64,000 nucleotides of DNA from NCBI RefSeq assembly GCF_028389875.1, contig NC_084668.1, forward strand, positions 25,588,993-25,652,992. Direction: 5' to 3'. The notes beneath the pieces were generated by a model, which saw only the letters and a list, made by a program, of their open reading frames with translations, was not told where the DNA came from and did not search any database. The position numbers and the translations under genes were made by a program. Shown in pieces: positions 43,511 to 53,226 of this stretch. This DNA is from Rhea pennata (lineage: Eukaryota; Chordata; Aves; Rheiformes; Rheidae). Each line of letters begins with the position of its first letter. Positions within the stretch are counted from its first letter, which is position 1.

Positions 43511-46500
43511 ATCTGGGGATAATTGTAACGTTCCTTCATGTGTCACCATTCTTTTTATGTAAACCTACTGATTCATACTCACAATTTCAAGTTACTCTAC
43601 ATTTTGCCTCATGGAATAGTGTGTCCTTTGTGCAAAGCACATTAAAGCAGTCTATATTTCTTTACTATTTCAATTATCTTTTGCATTCCCTCTGGTACTT
43701 TCTAGTCACAGTTTAGTGCACAGCAAAAAAAAAATGTTTTAACTCATTTCTTCTGCATTACATGGAATTGTCTTCTTAAAAACTATTATTTTTGCTTGCA
43801 ATGTTTCATCACTACTCTTTAAAAAGCAAACTCTGTCTTTGCTAAGAGGTAGTGCTAAAATGAATACAGCGCTTGTTTGGTGTCTGCTTCTCAAGTGCTG
43901 CTGAATAACACAGCTTCTAAGTGCTTCCCATTTGCAGAACTGAACCTCCCAGGACTCTCAGTTTCAATGCTTTAACTGCTCTTTAAAATTGAAAGAGACA
44001 TGCTGTTAATATTGATGGTACCAAACAGTTACCATGTGTAATAAAATTTGGCTCTGATGTGTTCATGACCTTCTATATAAACAGCCCTGGGAACTCCCAG
44101 ACTAAAATGCTTACACCAATAAGCAGGAAACTTTGTAATATTACAATATAATAGCAGGAGAAAATGGATACTCTTAACTCACTAAGAGTTCTAGTTAAAA
44201 AAAAACCCAATACTTATACATAAGCGTTCCAGGATTTTTAAAATTTAGTCTAAAGGCTTGTGTTTGCATTAGCTGTAGTCCAGTTGGCCTACACTTGGAA
44301 AGGTATTACAGAGGAGAGGCCAGAAGAACAAGGAGAGCTCAGTCTGTCTTTTGATTTGATTTTAATTACAGTAATTTGGTTAATTTTGCTTTTTAAAGAC
44401 TGACTTGTCTTTAAATGGAAAAATCATTTCTGATTATCTTGTACTGCATTTTCTCCAGCTTATAAGAACACATATCTTAGCATGATTCCTAATATTTTTC
44501 TTTCTTTTCTCCTCACTTCATTAAAACATTTACCCAACTGATAAGCTGTTTTTCTTCTTTTACATTTTTTTAAATTCAAAATTTATCATTAATCCTTAAA
44601 AAAAGAGTACCACTATTGGAGTAACCCTGACATATTTTGCTGATAGAATAAGCCCTAAGGCCATATTTTAAAACTTAATCTGACAGTTCAATTCATAAGT
44701 CAACTGCATTATAGGAGAAAGAGTTTTAGAATAGCTCCTAGAAAGAAAGTATGTATCGCTACATATTCCATTCATGGTTTCAAATCCTCAGCAGCACTAA
44801 CTCAATGGGGATTTGTAAATGATTTAAAATACTTAATAGTAAACTCATATATTTTACAAATTGTCATATAGTTACAAAAACTCACTTTCATCAGATGCCT
44901 TTGCAATGTAGTTAATAATGCTTTTTATCTCATGTTTGAAATCATGCAACTTTTGAATAAAGGGCATATGACATTCACCTAAAACATTCTATACGCTAAA
45001 TATTTGTTAATTCCCTGATGCTGTAAGCCTCCATAATGTTTGTACAGTCACTGCTAAGCTTCATAAATAAAATTACTGTGAGACATCACAAAGTTAGTTA
45101 TTTCTTAGTGTTTAGTATTAACAAAAACTGACATGACAACAGTAATAGTCACCAGAATCATGGAAAAGCCCCAACCTATTATTTGATTTCATTTTTAGTA
45201 TTTTTTTTTTCTCTTTAGAAAAATAAACATGTAATTGTAACTCTGAAAATGCTCCTGCAAGTCATTTACAAACTTTCTAAACTGAGGGGGCTTTATATGA
45301 GAGCAGGGGGCTGCCAGCATAAAGCACATCACAGGACATTACCTGATTTCAATCACTAAACTCCCGTTAATGTTAGTAGTGGCTAACAATACTTTGTGTA
45401 CAAGCAGGCAATCCAATTTGTACTAGTTAGTAGAGAGACTAATTTCAGCTGGTATTGGATCAGGTTCAAAAAAAAAAAAGAAAAGATGAAGATAGTGAAT
45501 TAAATTTCCCATTCCTGTTATGTTTTCTGTAAAGTAGCTAATAATAGGGAAATAGCTTTACCTCTTTTTAAACAAGTTTGTTAATTTCAAAAACAAGCAG
45601 AAATTAAGCTAGAGATGTTTGTCTGGCCTAACATAATAAAAGGCCTTTTCTAACCAAGTGAGAAGCATCAATGTAAACATTCTCTTCTACAGACAAAAGA
45701 GTCGCCCCTTTTCCTCCAACTCCATCTGTCAGCCTGACAAAGTGTGCTGGTGGTGCTTCTTTAACCTGACGGTTCATTAAACACTTCTGTCATCGGTGGT
45801 GATGCTGACAAAAATCATATCACCATATTTATTAATTTTTAAAGTACTGTATTATAAACCTACAATAATCTGAAATGGAACAGCTGTCCCTTCTTTATGC
45901 ACGCATAGCCAAGCTTCCTTAGGGCTCTTTACTATCAACTATTAAATTAGAAAGGCCTCCTCTTAATGATGCACAATGGTTATATACGCGCCAGGTAACA
46001 GAAGATAAACTGTGCTAAGTCAGAAACATAACAGAAAGCAGATCCCTCATTTTATTATCAAGCAAAACTTTCATTAAAGTTACAAGGTCTAAAGTTGCTT
46101 TTGCACTAGAATTAATCACAAGCAACTCAAATGAAAGCAGTAAAGTTTCAACCGATATAATTACAGGGTAAACTTGGCTTAGGACTTACCCTTCCACTGC
46201 AGCTACTGTACTTAGGGCTTAAATAAACAATGAAGTTTATTATTTATAGTATTTTAATCTAACGAAGACTAGAAGCCAGACAAAATTATAATACAAACAG
46301 CAGAATGGCAACTGCAAAGATTGTTATTCAGTATTCTCTGCAGGTGATACAGAGAATAACCTGTGTAAAGTAACTGGGCTTTTTTTACAGGGAAGTAAAC
46401 ACAAGAACAAACACTTTGGAAAAAAATAATACAATCCCCTAAGACTAGAAAATGCCCTGCCATTTCTAGTGGCCTTCTCACCTCCAAAAAGAGCTATCTG

Positions 46501-47689
46501 GAGCTACCTGGAGACTCTGGAAACAAGCAGGCAGCAGCTGTTATAAAGAGAGATCAAACTGTTGCACAACCAAACCAAGTATCTTTCAATCTGTTCAGCC
46601 ACTTGGGACTACTGAGAACGTCTTCAACCTCACCACCAGCAGGAGTTATTTTGGAAACAGTACTGTTTCAGAAGGAAAGGTCATACACAAAAGTAAGATA
46701 GTAAGAGAAAGCATACAATGGAGAGGGGAAATAAGAAAGCAAGAAAGCAACCTTAGAATTTATTAAAGGTGAGCCAACATTTAAACATTTTACTCAGAAT
46801 ATCAAACCCTTTTTAAGAAGCTCTGTTCTCTCCCTTTGAACTCTATGTATTGGAAACCTCTTTCAGTCTAGATCTGTGACGTGCCTATCATTTTTCTCTG
46901 GCTGACAAATAAATAAATGTCCTGCCCAAAATGCACTTAGCCTGGCTCTCCTGTGTTTAAGCGAAAAAATAATCCAATCCTAATTTTCAAGTGTCTTCCT
47001 TGCCTGGTTTGTTATCGAGTCATAAACTTTATGCTAATTATTACTGTTGTTATCCTAAAACAAAGTTAGACATCGGGCAATGGTTATTCCCAGACTTCTT
47101 AATTAAAGACACAGATCTCCGAGCTTTCTGTGGCTTTCCAGGGTCCTAACATATGAAATCTGGAGTTCTGTGGTTCTTATTTTTCTGAGGAACCTTAAAT
47201 GGATGACAGTGTCTAATACTGGGACCAATGCCTACGATCGAGACAGAGTAGTGAATTTCGAGCTAAGGAAGTGAATGCGTTGTTCTGCGTTAACATGCGT
47301 TCAGAAGAAGGAAGCTGCGTCCCTGCTGAAGTCAAAGCGGTTTTTTGCTCTGAGGCCAGAATTGCATTTTCATGATGCAAGCTGAAGCCCCTAGAAAAGT
47401 TGAGGTTGTGGAAATTCCTTGTAGGAGAATAAAAGGCCTGGTTATATCGCTCCTGGGAAAAGGCTGGAAAATACTTGCCATGTGGTCTGAGTGGGCATGT
47501 GCACAGCTGCAAACACACGCTCTTCGGAAGACAACGACATTATGTCAGCAGTAGGCAGGCAGGGAACGCTAAGTGAGACAAGGACTTAAAGTCATATTAT
47601 TGGGAAGCTCGTGGGCATTTTTTAAGCTTTGCTTCAGGGGATTCCAAAGCACCTTCTGAACATGACTGAAGGCGCCTGAGACCCCTGCG

Positions 47690-50150
47690 AAACCCAGACG
47701 CGCAACCGCGCCAGTGGGCGCGGGACGCGGAGCTGGCTCCCACCTCGTGGCCGCCCCGTGGGCCACTGCCCGGGGAGCGCCCGGCCCAGGGGCTCCTACC
47801 TGGTAGGCGTCGGGGATGTTGACGGTCTCGCCGTGCTCGGCCACGTACCCAATGATGCCCTTGCCCCAGGGCACCTGCACCTCGCTGCTGTTCTCGGTGG
47901 AGCCGCAGGGCAGGAGCGGGGTGCCGGCGTGCACGTCGAAGAACTTGGAGACGAGGCTCTTCTTGCCGGCGGCGGCGCCCTCCACGAGGAAGAGGGACCC
48001 GCGGTCGGCATCCACCATGAGGCAGACGAAGATGAGGATCTTGTAGCTGAGGCTGGTGAGGTCCAGGTCGTTGGAGATGTCCTTGACCAGCTCCAGGAAG
48101 AACTGGCGCTCGTTGTGCTCCTTGAGGTAGCGCTTGCAGTCTAGGGCGGGCGGCGGGTACTGGGGCAGGCTCACGCGGGACTCGAGCAGCGCGCTGAGGA
48201 TGTGCGCCGTCGTGGGGGGCAAGGAGCTGGCCTTGCGCAGCAGCGCCCGCCGCCGCGCGCTGCTCAGCGGCTCCTGCGCCCGCGCGTGCACGTGCTCGTC
48301 GTAGGTGCGGTTCACGGGGATGGCCTTGGAGCGGGCGAAGCTCCTGCGCAGCTCCTTCTGCGAGGCTCGCCGCTGCAGCCCGCCGCCGGGCCCGGGGCCG
48401 CCCGCGCTGCCCCAGCCGCCGCCGCCGCCGCCGCGCTGCTCCTCCGACGGGCCGGGCGCGGAGCTGGGCGCCGCTTTCGGGAGCGAGTTTTTCCTCTCCA
48501 GCCACTTCTCCACCAGCTCCGGGTGCCTCTCTAGGAAACTTTCCACCGCCGCCACGTCGAGGTCGGCGTCGGCCGCCATGGTGCCGGCGGGCAGCGGCGG
48601 GCTCAGGGGGGCATGCTGCGAGCCGCCGCCCGCCCCGACGGCCGCCGCGGCCGGGGTGCCCGCGCCCCCGCCACCGGCCGCCGCCTTCCGCGGGGCGCGC
48701 CTTCTGCTCGCCCCGCCTCTGCCCTGTGTCCTCCTTTCCTGCCCCCGGCCACACTCGTTTATTATTATTATAGGTGTTTTTCTGATTCCCGGCTCCGCGC
48801 CCTCCTCCCGCCGGGAGCTGCCGCGGCGCCCGCGGAGAGGCGCGGGCAGCGCTCGGGCAGCGCCTGCTGCCAAGTGCCGCTGCCGCTGGCGGCTGCGTAG
48901 CCCCGCCGCGGACACGGGGGAGGAGGGAGGACGCGTGAGCCGCGCGGGGAGGCAGCGGGGGGCGGGGGAGGAGGAGGAGGAGGGGGGAAGGAGGGATCGC
49001 AAATGCCGCTGGCGGGGGGGGGGACGACACAGCCGCCTCCCTCCCGCCGGCTGGAGCAGCCGCCCCGACGGCGGCGGGTCGCCTGGGGCCGCCGGCGGCC
49101 GCGGGAGCGACGGCTCCGCGCTGCGGGCTCCTCGCTGAAGACCCTCGGGGCGAGTGCGCGGTGAGGGGGCTGCGCGCGAGGGCCGCGGGCAGCGCTGCGC
49201 GGCGCTGCGCGGGGGGCTTGCGAGCCGCGCGGCGGGGGTCTCCATCGGGGGGTCTAGCAGAGAGATCGGGGAGGAAACGTCAGGGCTGCTGCTGAAGCGG
49301 TGTGATTTTTGCAGCTACTTTATCACTTTAGAAGACAGAAGGGATAAACGCACTTTCTTTTTTAAGCCCGAAAAACAAGTGAATTCCGCTCGTGAATCGC
49401 TGAGTTGACGCTCGCTGCCTTTCCCGTGCGGTGAGGCGCCGTGCCCCGTTTGCCCGCGGGGCCGAGAGCGGGCTGCCTCCGCGACCCCGGCCGCTTTCCG
49501 CAGCGGCGGCGCGGTGCGCGCCGGCGGGGAGCCCCGCGCGGCTCCGCGGGAGCGGGCGGCAGCGCCGACGCGCCGCTCGGTGCCTCCTCCTGCGGCATCA
49601 GCTGCCAGACGGAAAGCGGCCGCATCCAGCGAGGCAGACGGGCCGGGGATATTTTTATGCGCACGTGGAGCACGTTTCATTGCTAAATCGATGTCTACGC
49701 GTAAGTGATTGAAAAACGGGAGCCACGGACCTTAACACGTGAAAAATGTCTTTCATGCGCTAACCGAAGCCTGAATGAAGGCGGCTTCAGAAACTCATGA
49801 ATGGGAGCGTCGGCGCCTGGGAGAACACCCGGGCAGCCCCGCGCGGGGCGGGCACGGAGCGCCCCAGCGCCTCCGCGGAGCGCGCCCGCAGCGCGCGGGC
49901 GGCCGCGGCGCGCAGCCCCGCACCGGCGCCAGCTGCGGGGCCTCCCGCGGCCGGGCAGCGCCCGCGCACCAAGCAGCGCGCCGCAGCGCGGGGCGGCGCT
50001 CGGCGCTCGGGCAGGCACCGCGCGTCTGCCGGCGGCGGCGCGCAGGCGCGGCGGCCTCGGCCGCCCCCGCCTCTGCCGAGCCGCCCCCCCGCGCCCGCCG
50101 CGGCACCAGCGCCCTCGACGGGCACCCGGCCGCCCAGGGTCACTGCTCAC
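47690..50150 (-). promoter_or_regulatory. PDE11A: PDE11A promoter, 5' UTR and CpG island
   Basis: This very GC- and CpG-rich domain covers PDE11A exon 1 and about 1.5 kb upstream of the start codon. Within the presumed 5' UTR an AT-rich island reading TATAATAATAATAAA on the minus strand (about 48757-48771) interrupts the GC sequence. The PDE11A reading frame stays open upstream of the chosen ATG for 222 more codons, to an in-frame ATG at 49245. The encoded Pro/Arg/Ala/Ser-rich sequence is low-complexity and matches nothing in PDE11A, so it is treated as UTR. A second CpG peak at about 49.43-50.15 kb may hold further start sites. Transcription start sites cannot be fixed from the sequence. Confidence 0.8.
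47800..48579 (-). CDS. PDE11A: PDE11A coding exon 1 (PDE11A4-type N-terminus and GAF-A)
   Basis: Dual-specificity cAMP/cGMP phosphodiesterase 11A, a cytosolic enzyme that hydrolyses both second messengers. This exon gives 260 codons in phase 0, starting MAADADLDVAAVESFLERHP at a GCCGCCATGG context and ending NIPDAYQ. The start is chosen because the first residues match the long PDE11A4 form. Two protein-kinase A/G type sites are kept: RRAS (Ser73) and RKASS (Ser118). The near-invariant stretch SSLPPTTAHILSALLESRV follows, and GAF-A runs from about residue 158 onward (NERQFFLELVKDISNDLDL, then VDADRGSLFLVEG and GKGIIGYVAEHGETVNIPDAY). Compared with the human form as I recall it, about 13 residues are missing between RHPEL and VEKWL, the Ser/Gly-rich linker is shorter, and Gly replaces Cys in VDADR-C-SLF. 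The donor at 47799 (GTAGGA) joins exon 2. Confidence 0.96.
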
Positions 50151-51390
50151 CGCCTGGCCTGTCCCGTGATACTTGTTTTTTTCCTCTTTTCTTTCATTTT
50201 TTTGGCAACACTGCACTCCCACGTAGGAATGACATAAACTCCAAACGCCAGGCAGGCACAGACCCCAGTCTTCGTGTAAGGGTACTGATCGTCTACAGGT
50301 ACAATTGCCTGAAATAATATTTACCGTCTCTCTATAGGAAGGTTTGGTCTGAGCATTCACACCAGTGTTTTACTCCAAAATGCTTACTGTGCTGCAGTTA
50401 TGTTTATAGACACTTAAAGATTTTTTTTTCTTTTTATAAGCCTAAGTATAAACAAGCTTTTCCCTTATAATTTCATCATAAAGCCTTGTGGCAACTTTAC
50501 AGCTTATCTGCTGCATTTTATAAGAACAGGCTTTCATGACAGCAAAAATCTGCACATTGACAGTCTCTCAAATAGCAGAATCAAGACTGAAGTAAGTAAA
50601 AACTGCTTGTCCCTATTGTATAAACTACAGTGAACATTTTACTGTAACACCTTACTTAAAAATAACTCATTCATGAGGAGGTTTTAGGAGGACTGTAATC
50701 ACCTTCATCAATCTGTGGTGAAAATACCTATTACTAATACCAGTCACTTGAGCTAGTGGGCCTTCATTCGTTCCGCACATAAAAGCGTATGGATACCTGA
50801 ATATATTTGCCTGAACTGGAGAAAAAAATCCACAACTATGAAAGATTCATGGCTGGCAGATGCTGTTTTAATATACAAAGGAACACTAGTAATACCATGA
50901 GTGGACTTACATGTTTAAAACAAAAAGGTCATAGGTATTCAAATACCTCCTCATGATTCCTTCAGACCATGATTACTGAAAGGTTACTTGTCCCCTAAAA
51001 ATATCAGATATTCCCAGTCCCATCATCCTTCTGCAGTGTTCTTTTAAAATAAGTTGTCTGTCATTTACCGAATACCTTTATTCTCAGCAGATGTGCTGAG
51101 GTTTTTTATTTTTTCCCTCCCAAAGAAAAACTTCATCTTGCTGGCAGCTCTGATACTTACAGGCAGCTTCCTATTTGCATAGCAATACACGTAGCCACGA
51201 CTGAACAACTGCAGTAGTTTCAGTGAGTGTTCTGATAGCTAGTTGCAGAATCAGGCAGATCTCCTTACAGAAAGGAACGGTGTTTTCTATAGTACACTCC
51301 ACAAAGACCTCTGAAATATGTAACACCATATAAATAATGCTCACCTCCGGATTTTGTTTATTAGGAGGATTTAGCATCTTAAAACATAAC
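50151..51390. other. Spacer between PDE11A promoter and cytochrome c gene
   Basis: AT-rich DNA separates the PDE11A CpG island from the 3' end of the cytochrome c gene. No exon, repeat family or RNA gene is recognised. Short open frames (for example minus 51171-51377) look like chance or 3'-flank sequence. Confidence 0.6.
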
Positions 51391-51396
51391 TTTATT
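51391..51396 (-). terminator. Candidate polyadenylation signal of the cytochrome c gene
   Basis: The minus strand reads AATAAA 121 nt beyond the cytochrome c stop codon. This is the first canonical hexamer downstream of the stop and implies a short 3' UTR of roughly 140-150 nt. Confidence 0.6.
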
Positions 51397-51516
51397 TGAT
51401 TTTGCTAAGGCCAGTCCCCAATGAACAATTAACATCAAAAAAACTAAAACTTCAGATAAGAGCTACTCAAACTTCAAAACATTTTTCACTGACATTACAA
51501 TTGATGCTGCAATGTT

Positions 51517-51665
51517 TCAGGAGGAGGTTGCTTTTTTCAAGTATGCAATAAGATCAGCTCTCTCATTTTGCTTTTTAATGCCAGCAAATATCATTTTTGT
51601 CCCAGGAATGTATTTCTTGGGGTTTTCCAAATACTCCATCAGTGTACTTTCACTCCAGGTAACAC
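51517..51665 (-). CDS. CYCT: Testis-type cytochrome c, second coding exon
   Basis: This exon encodes mature residues 56-104, beginning in the split Gly56 codon (G from exon 1, GT here), then [17 protein letters not shown] and so on to KKATSS and TGA. It carries Trp59, Lys72/Lys73, the Tyr74-Ile-Pro-Gly-Thr-Lys-Met80 loop with the axial haem ligand Met80, and the conserved C-terminal helix. The acceptor is TTTGTTTTTCAG ahead of GTGTTACC. The phase-1 intron after Asn-Lys-Asn-Lys-Gly is in the same place as in vertebrate cytochrome c genes, so this is a real gene and not a processed copy. VxWSE and the C-terminal ATSS follow mouse testis cytochrome c rather than the somatic chicken protein (ITWGED, ATSK). 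Confidence 0.96.
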
Positions 51666-53051
51666 CTGAAAAACAAACACTCTGTAAGACCTGCCCCACG
51701 CTCTATAAGACCTGCCCCAAACCTTATACCAAGGGTCTCAGATTTAAAGTATGGTATTCCTGATCATAATGTGTCTAGAATCCAAGAGGAAAGGGAGAGT
51801 GAATAACACTCTCATAACATATTTTTTTCAACATTTCATTTATCTTTTAGTATCCATTTAATGCACAATTTATACATTGCCTTTGAGTCACTTTAATAGC
51901 TTGATCATATAATACCTTTGCATCTTGGAGAGTTGCAATTCTTTGTACCATTCACATAAAACATAGCTATATATTACTTTTAAATTACGTAAGCATCTTT
52001 GTAATTCCAATATCCAGAATATCCAACTTTAATTTCATTCAAGTATTGAAATGAGAATCTACATATTAAGTTCATCAAGGGTGTGCTTAACTGAAGGGCC
52101 TTAGAAAAAGGGTTATTAATGGCCACTTTCTGAATTTTCTTGACAGAAGATGAAAGAAAGCATTATTGTTTCCTTCTAACCCTGCTAAATCCTATTTCTA
52201 TCAACAGAAGTCTACCAAGTACCAATAGTACTGAAGACTACTGAAGTATCTAATAATAAACCCAAGTTCATCCTCTGTTCTTAAGTCCTGCCATTTTCTA
52301 AAGTGGATTTAGATATCACATTGTTGGCTCCCTTTAAAATACTTATACTATCATCTGTATTATTTGTTCATTAAATATTTAAAGAGAAAAAACAGTCAAT
52401 ACATGGCTTTTTGTGAGAGAATTTGCAGTATAAAGCAAATGTTACAAAAAATCTCCCGGAAATCATAGCTAAATCAAAGAGTCAGTGAATTCTGAAACAC
52501 CTCTGTAACTGAAAACAGGACTGTAATTAATAGGTCGATTCAAAAACTATAAATAAACAAATCAAAACCCCAAATAAGGAAAACCCCCAGATTAGCATAC
52601 AGAATTATTTTTAGATGTTTCACTGCTTTTCAGGATTATCTGTACATTATGACAGACACTATATAATGTCTGTACATTGTATGACAAGTCATAATATTTT
52701 AATCGATCACAGTATTTTGTCAAATGTTCTTGAGTAAAACTGCAGCACAGCACAACGTCAGTAGAGGGCAGTGAGCAGCAAACAAAATCTAAAAGCACTC
52801 TTAAAAATCTGTGCATTGATATTACAAAATTCTGAACTGCTTTTTTTTTTTTTTTAATTTAGACACTGAGTAATGTTCCTTCTGAAAGTATAGCTAGATT
52901 CATCTGCACTATTGCAATGTAGATGGTTGCAAAAGTAATTCTTGAGAATATGGTTTTCTATTGTACCTCTCAAGAAAAAAGCCTTTCCATATACTTTCAT
53001 ATATTTTCCCTCCAGCACTGCACCGCATTCATTGTCACTTGTTAGTTTTAC
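51666..53051 (-). other. Cytochrome c intron between the coding exons
   Basis: A phase-1 intron of about 1.39 kb with the donor AAAG followed by GTAAAA and a pyrimidine-rich acceptor. Near the acceptor, a 14-bp direct repeat (TAAGACCTGCCCCA on the plus strand, at 51685-51698 and 51706-51719, period 21) introduces extra CAG triplets upstream of the true 3' splice site. At about 52640-52690 a short hairpin (ACAGACA / TGTCTGT around an 8-nt loop) is visible. Splicing that skips this intron's acceptor and continues to PDE11A exon 2 is proposed elsewhere in this annotation. Confidence 0.85.
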
Positions 53052-53213
53052 CTTTGTTCTTGTTAGAATCTGAGTAAGAAAATCCTGCAGCTTGTCCTGT
53101 TTTGCGGCCAAACAAACCCCAAAGATTTGGGCCTGTCTTGTGTTTCCCACCTTTTTCAACTGTGTGGCACTGAGAACATTTCTGAATAAAGAGCTTCTTG
53201 CCTTTTTCAACAT
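53052..53213 (-). CDS. PDE11A: PDE11A3-like alternative first coding exon, +1 frame of cytochrome c exon
   Basis: An ATG at 53213, 7 nt after the cytochrome c ATG and in the +1 frame, opens 54 codons: [20 protein letters not shown] at the start and LTQILTRTK at the end. The frame reaches the cytochrome c donor (53052) exactly in phase 0, so joining to PDE11A exon 2 at 30826 gives TRTK-DRRFNDEIDK in frame. The testis-specific human isoform PDE11A3, as I recall it, starts [17 protein letters not shown], is also 54 residues before DRRFND, and ends TKTK. The protein would lack the first 260 residues of the long form, including both phosphorylation sites and most of GAF-A. Part of the similarity follows automatically from cytochrome c conservation in the other frame, so use of this splice in this species is an inference that needs transcript evidence. 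Confidence 0.65.
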
Positions 53214-53220
53214 CACCCAT
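53052..53220 (-). CDS. CYCT: Testis-type cytochrome c, first coding exon
   Basis: Cytochrome c shuttles electrons from complex III to complex IV in the mitochondrial intermembrane space and triggers apoptosome assembly when released. The exon encodes Met plus mature residues 1-55 and the first base of Gly56. With exon 2 the product is 105 codons (104 after Met removal), the normal length. The CSQCH haem-attachment motif (Cys14, Cys17, His18) is intact, as are Lys25-His26-Lys27, Pro30 and Gly41. Trp33 (NLWGLFGRK) and the locus between PDE11A and RBM45 mark it as the CYCT orthologue. The somatic chicken protein has His33 and, from memory, its gene (CYCS) lies elsewhere. The start context is strong (AAAATGG). 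The same DNA is also open in the +1 frame, described in the next entry. Expression in testis is inferred, not seen. Confidence 0.96.
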
Positions 53221-53226
53221 TTTGAT
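53221..53226 (-). other. 5' UTR remnant and splice acceptor before the cytochrome c ATG
   Basis: On the minus strand the sequence CTCTTTTCTATTTTTTGACATAG precedes ATCAAA and the ATG, giving a good 3' splice site at 53227/53226. The coding exon therefore probably begins 6 nt before the ATG, and the rest of the 5' UTR lies in an upstream exon in the CpG island near 54.0-54.4 kb. This layout, with an intron just before the start codon, is usual for vertebrate cytochrome c genes. Confidence 0.7.

Larger units (their letters stand above)
30827..47799 (-). other. PDE11A intron 1 (about 17 kb)
   Basis: This stretch is bounded by the exon 1 donor (CAG followed by GTAGGA at 47799) and the exon 2 acceptor. 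It contains a CpG island at 31.14-31.56 kb, an (AGGG)6 run at 34.0 kb, a 54-nt poly-A tract and a compound tetranucleotide microsatellite near 42.2-42.5 kb, and a GC-richer patch at 42.7-43.5 kb. The remainder is AT-rich non-coding sequence in which I see no conserved exon. One 75-codon minus-strand open frame at 36538-36765 is not recognised and is probably chance. Confidence 0.8.

Noticed and set aside
47597..49030. 477-codon minus-strand frame overlapping PDE11A exon 1
   Set aside because: Shadow of the real PDE11A frame in GC-rich DNA. Its Arg/Ala/Pro-rich translation matches nothing, while the other frame is clearly PDE11A.
49431..50360. Several 60-220 codon open frames on both strands upstream of PDE11A
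   Set aside because: They occur in nearly all frames at once across a CpG island and have biased Ala/Arg/Pro content with no recognisable domain.
53052..53220. Reading the cytochrome c copy as a processed pseudogene
   Set aside because: It has the canonical intron, intact splice sites, all haem ligands, normal length and a CpG-island promoter, so it is a true gene.
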